Assembly: GCF_002160955.1 (NCBI RefSeq)
Contig: NZ_NFLN01000003.1
Span: 234,357 to 298,356, forward strand
Reading direction: 5' to 3'
DNA: 64,000 bases
Origin: Gemmiger sp. An120
Lineage (GTDB): Bacteria > Bacillota > Clostridia > Oscillospirales > Ruminococcaceae
Positions within the stretch are counted from its first letter, which is position 1; every line of letters starts with the position of its first letter. Positions 63,534-64,000 of the stretch are shown here, one piece after another. The position numbers and the translations under genes are program-made. Under the pieces are notes generated by a model, which was not told the origin of the DNA, searched no databases, and saw only the letters and a program-made list of their open reading frames with translations.

Positions 63534-63562
63534 TTGACATTCCCCGGGGCGGCGGGTATACT
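63534..63562 (+). promoter_or_regulatory. promoter of the last membrane-protein gene
   Basis: TTGACA (63534-63539), 17 bases, TATACT (63557-63562), about 50 bases before the ATG at 63615. Confidence 0.85.
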
Positions 63563-63614
63563 GGTTGCGTAAGACCGCCCCGGGCGGCTTTCGGAGAGGA
63601 GCGAGGGACGAATT

Positions 63615-63923
63615 ATGACAAAAGTCGTGCTGATGCTGGCAGCTCTGGCCGTGCTGCTGGTGTTTCACATGTGGGCCAGCGCACGGCCCCGGCGGCTGTG
63701 GTACCTGGGCGCCATCACGCCGGTTATCTGGCTGGGCGTGCTGATCTGGATGGCGGTGACCGGCGTGTTCCGGGACAATCTGCTCGGCCTGCTGTTCGGC
63801 GGTCTGGCGCCGATGGCGGTGCTGCTGGGCATCTGGGCCTACGGCCGGGAGGCCGCCGACGCCCGGGAGGCCGCGGCGGAGACAGCCGGCAATGCAGCCC
63901 CGGCAGACGCAGACAAAGAATAA
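63615..63923 (+). CDS. small two- or three-helix membrane protein, hypothetical
   Basis: The 102-residue protein has hydrophobic segments at residues 4-20, 30-50 and 56-75 and a charged Ala/Glu-rich cytoplasmic tail (REAADAREAAAETAGNAAPA). I do not recognise a family. A near-consensus promoter and a terminator show that it is a real single-gene unit, divergent from the DUF2508/BofA pair. Confidence 0.7.
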   Translation: MTKVVLMLAALAVLLVFHMWASARPRRLWYLGAITPVIWLGVLIWMAVTGVFRDNLLGLLFGGLAPMAVLLGIWAYGREAADAREAAAETAGNAAPADADKE

Positions 63924-63931
63924 AGCAAAAA

Positions 63932-63968
63932 GCCCGGGGCCGTTTCCGTAAGGGAAGCGGCTCCGGGG
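63932..63968 (+). terminator. terminator of the last membrane-protein gene
   Basis: CCCGGGGCCG pairs imperfectly with CGGCTCCGGGG, extended by TTTCC/GGGAA, and is followed by TTTTG, 9 bases after the stop. Confidence 0.8.
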
Positions 63969-64000
63969 TTTTGTTGTATCCGATCAGCCCTGTTTGGGCG

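Overview
The window looks like part of the chromosome of a gut-type, GC-rich Firmicute of the class Clostridia, probably Oscillospirales near Gemmiger, Faecalibacterium or Subdoligranulum. This is inferred from gene content (a bacterial V-type ATPase operon, NfnAB, ThiT under a TPP riboswitch, a phosphatase-linked sensory [FeFe] hydrogenase, BofA/DUF2508), from Firmicute-type signals (AGGAGG ribosome binding sites, TTGACA-17-TATAAT promoters) and from high-GC codon use. No marker gene fixes the species.

Left accessory part (1-4000): the start of a serine recombinase running off the left edge, a small protein typical of such elements, a zinc-ribbon protein of unknown role, and a DUF262/DUF1524 (GmrSD-like) protein that may act in defence. 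A tRNA-Ala(GGC) with its own promoter and terminator follows. An identical second copy lies at 18867-18942.

V-ATPase operon (4349-14069): genes in the order G/H-like, C, I (short paralogue), I, K, F, E, A, B, D, closed by a strong terminator. The odd point is a tandem subunit-I pair whose first member stops before the membrane domain. A convergent DUF1266 cluster follows (14146-15661), and its upstream end looks truncated against a more AT-rich island (about 15620-18870). The island carries a tyrosine recombinase with a long C-terminal extension and a Phd/Doc toxin-antitoxin pair behind a perfect palindromic operator.

Carbohydrate locus (19780-29155): YesM-type histidine kinase, a YesN-type regulator interrupted by an in-frame TAG, a sugar ABC importer (binding lipoprotein and two permeases, no ATPase), a TIM-barrel isomerase and two Gfo/Idh/MocA oxidoreductases. 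The set suggests uptake of a sugar or glycoside followed by redox or epimerisation chemistry. Next come a redox-sensing module (thioredoxin-like 2Fe-2S protein, PAS-containing [FeFe] hydrogenase, SpoIIE-type phosphatase, 29401-32508) and a cytoplasmic ParB-like/BMP fusion with a metallophosphoesterase (32719-35328).

Right part (35399-64000): mostly housekeeping genes. These are a minimal SufB/SufC pair, a two-domain glycosyltransferase, a PerR-like Fur regulator, RarA, an esterase, SHMT, endonuclease III, TPP riboswitch plus ThiT, a membrane-anchored XRE regulator, a LysR regulator divergent from NfnAB, a Gfo/Idh/MocA enzyme, a WG-repeat lipoprotein, a small XRE/membrane-protein pair with two palindromic operators, RlmH, a WalJ-like hydrolase, MurA, two M23 peptidases flanking a C39-like peptidase, a RluA-type pseudouridine synthase, glutamate dehydrogenase, RNase P RNA, BofA-like and DUF2508 proteins and a small membrane protein. 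Promoter and terminator calls were made by eye from spacing and base pairing; no homology search was run.
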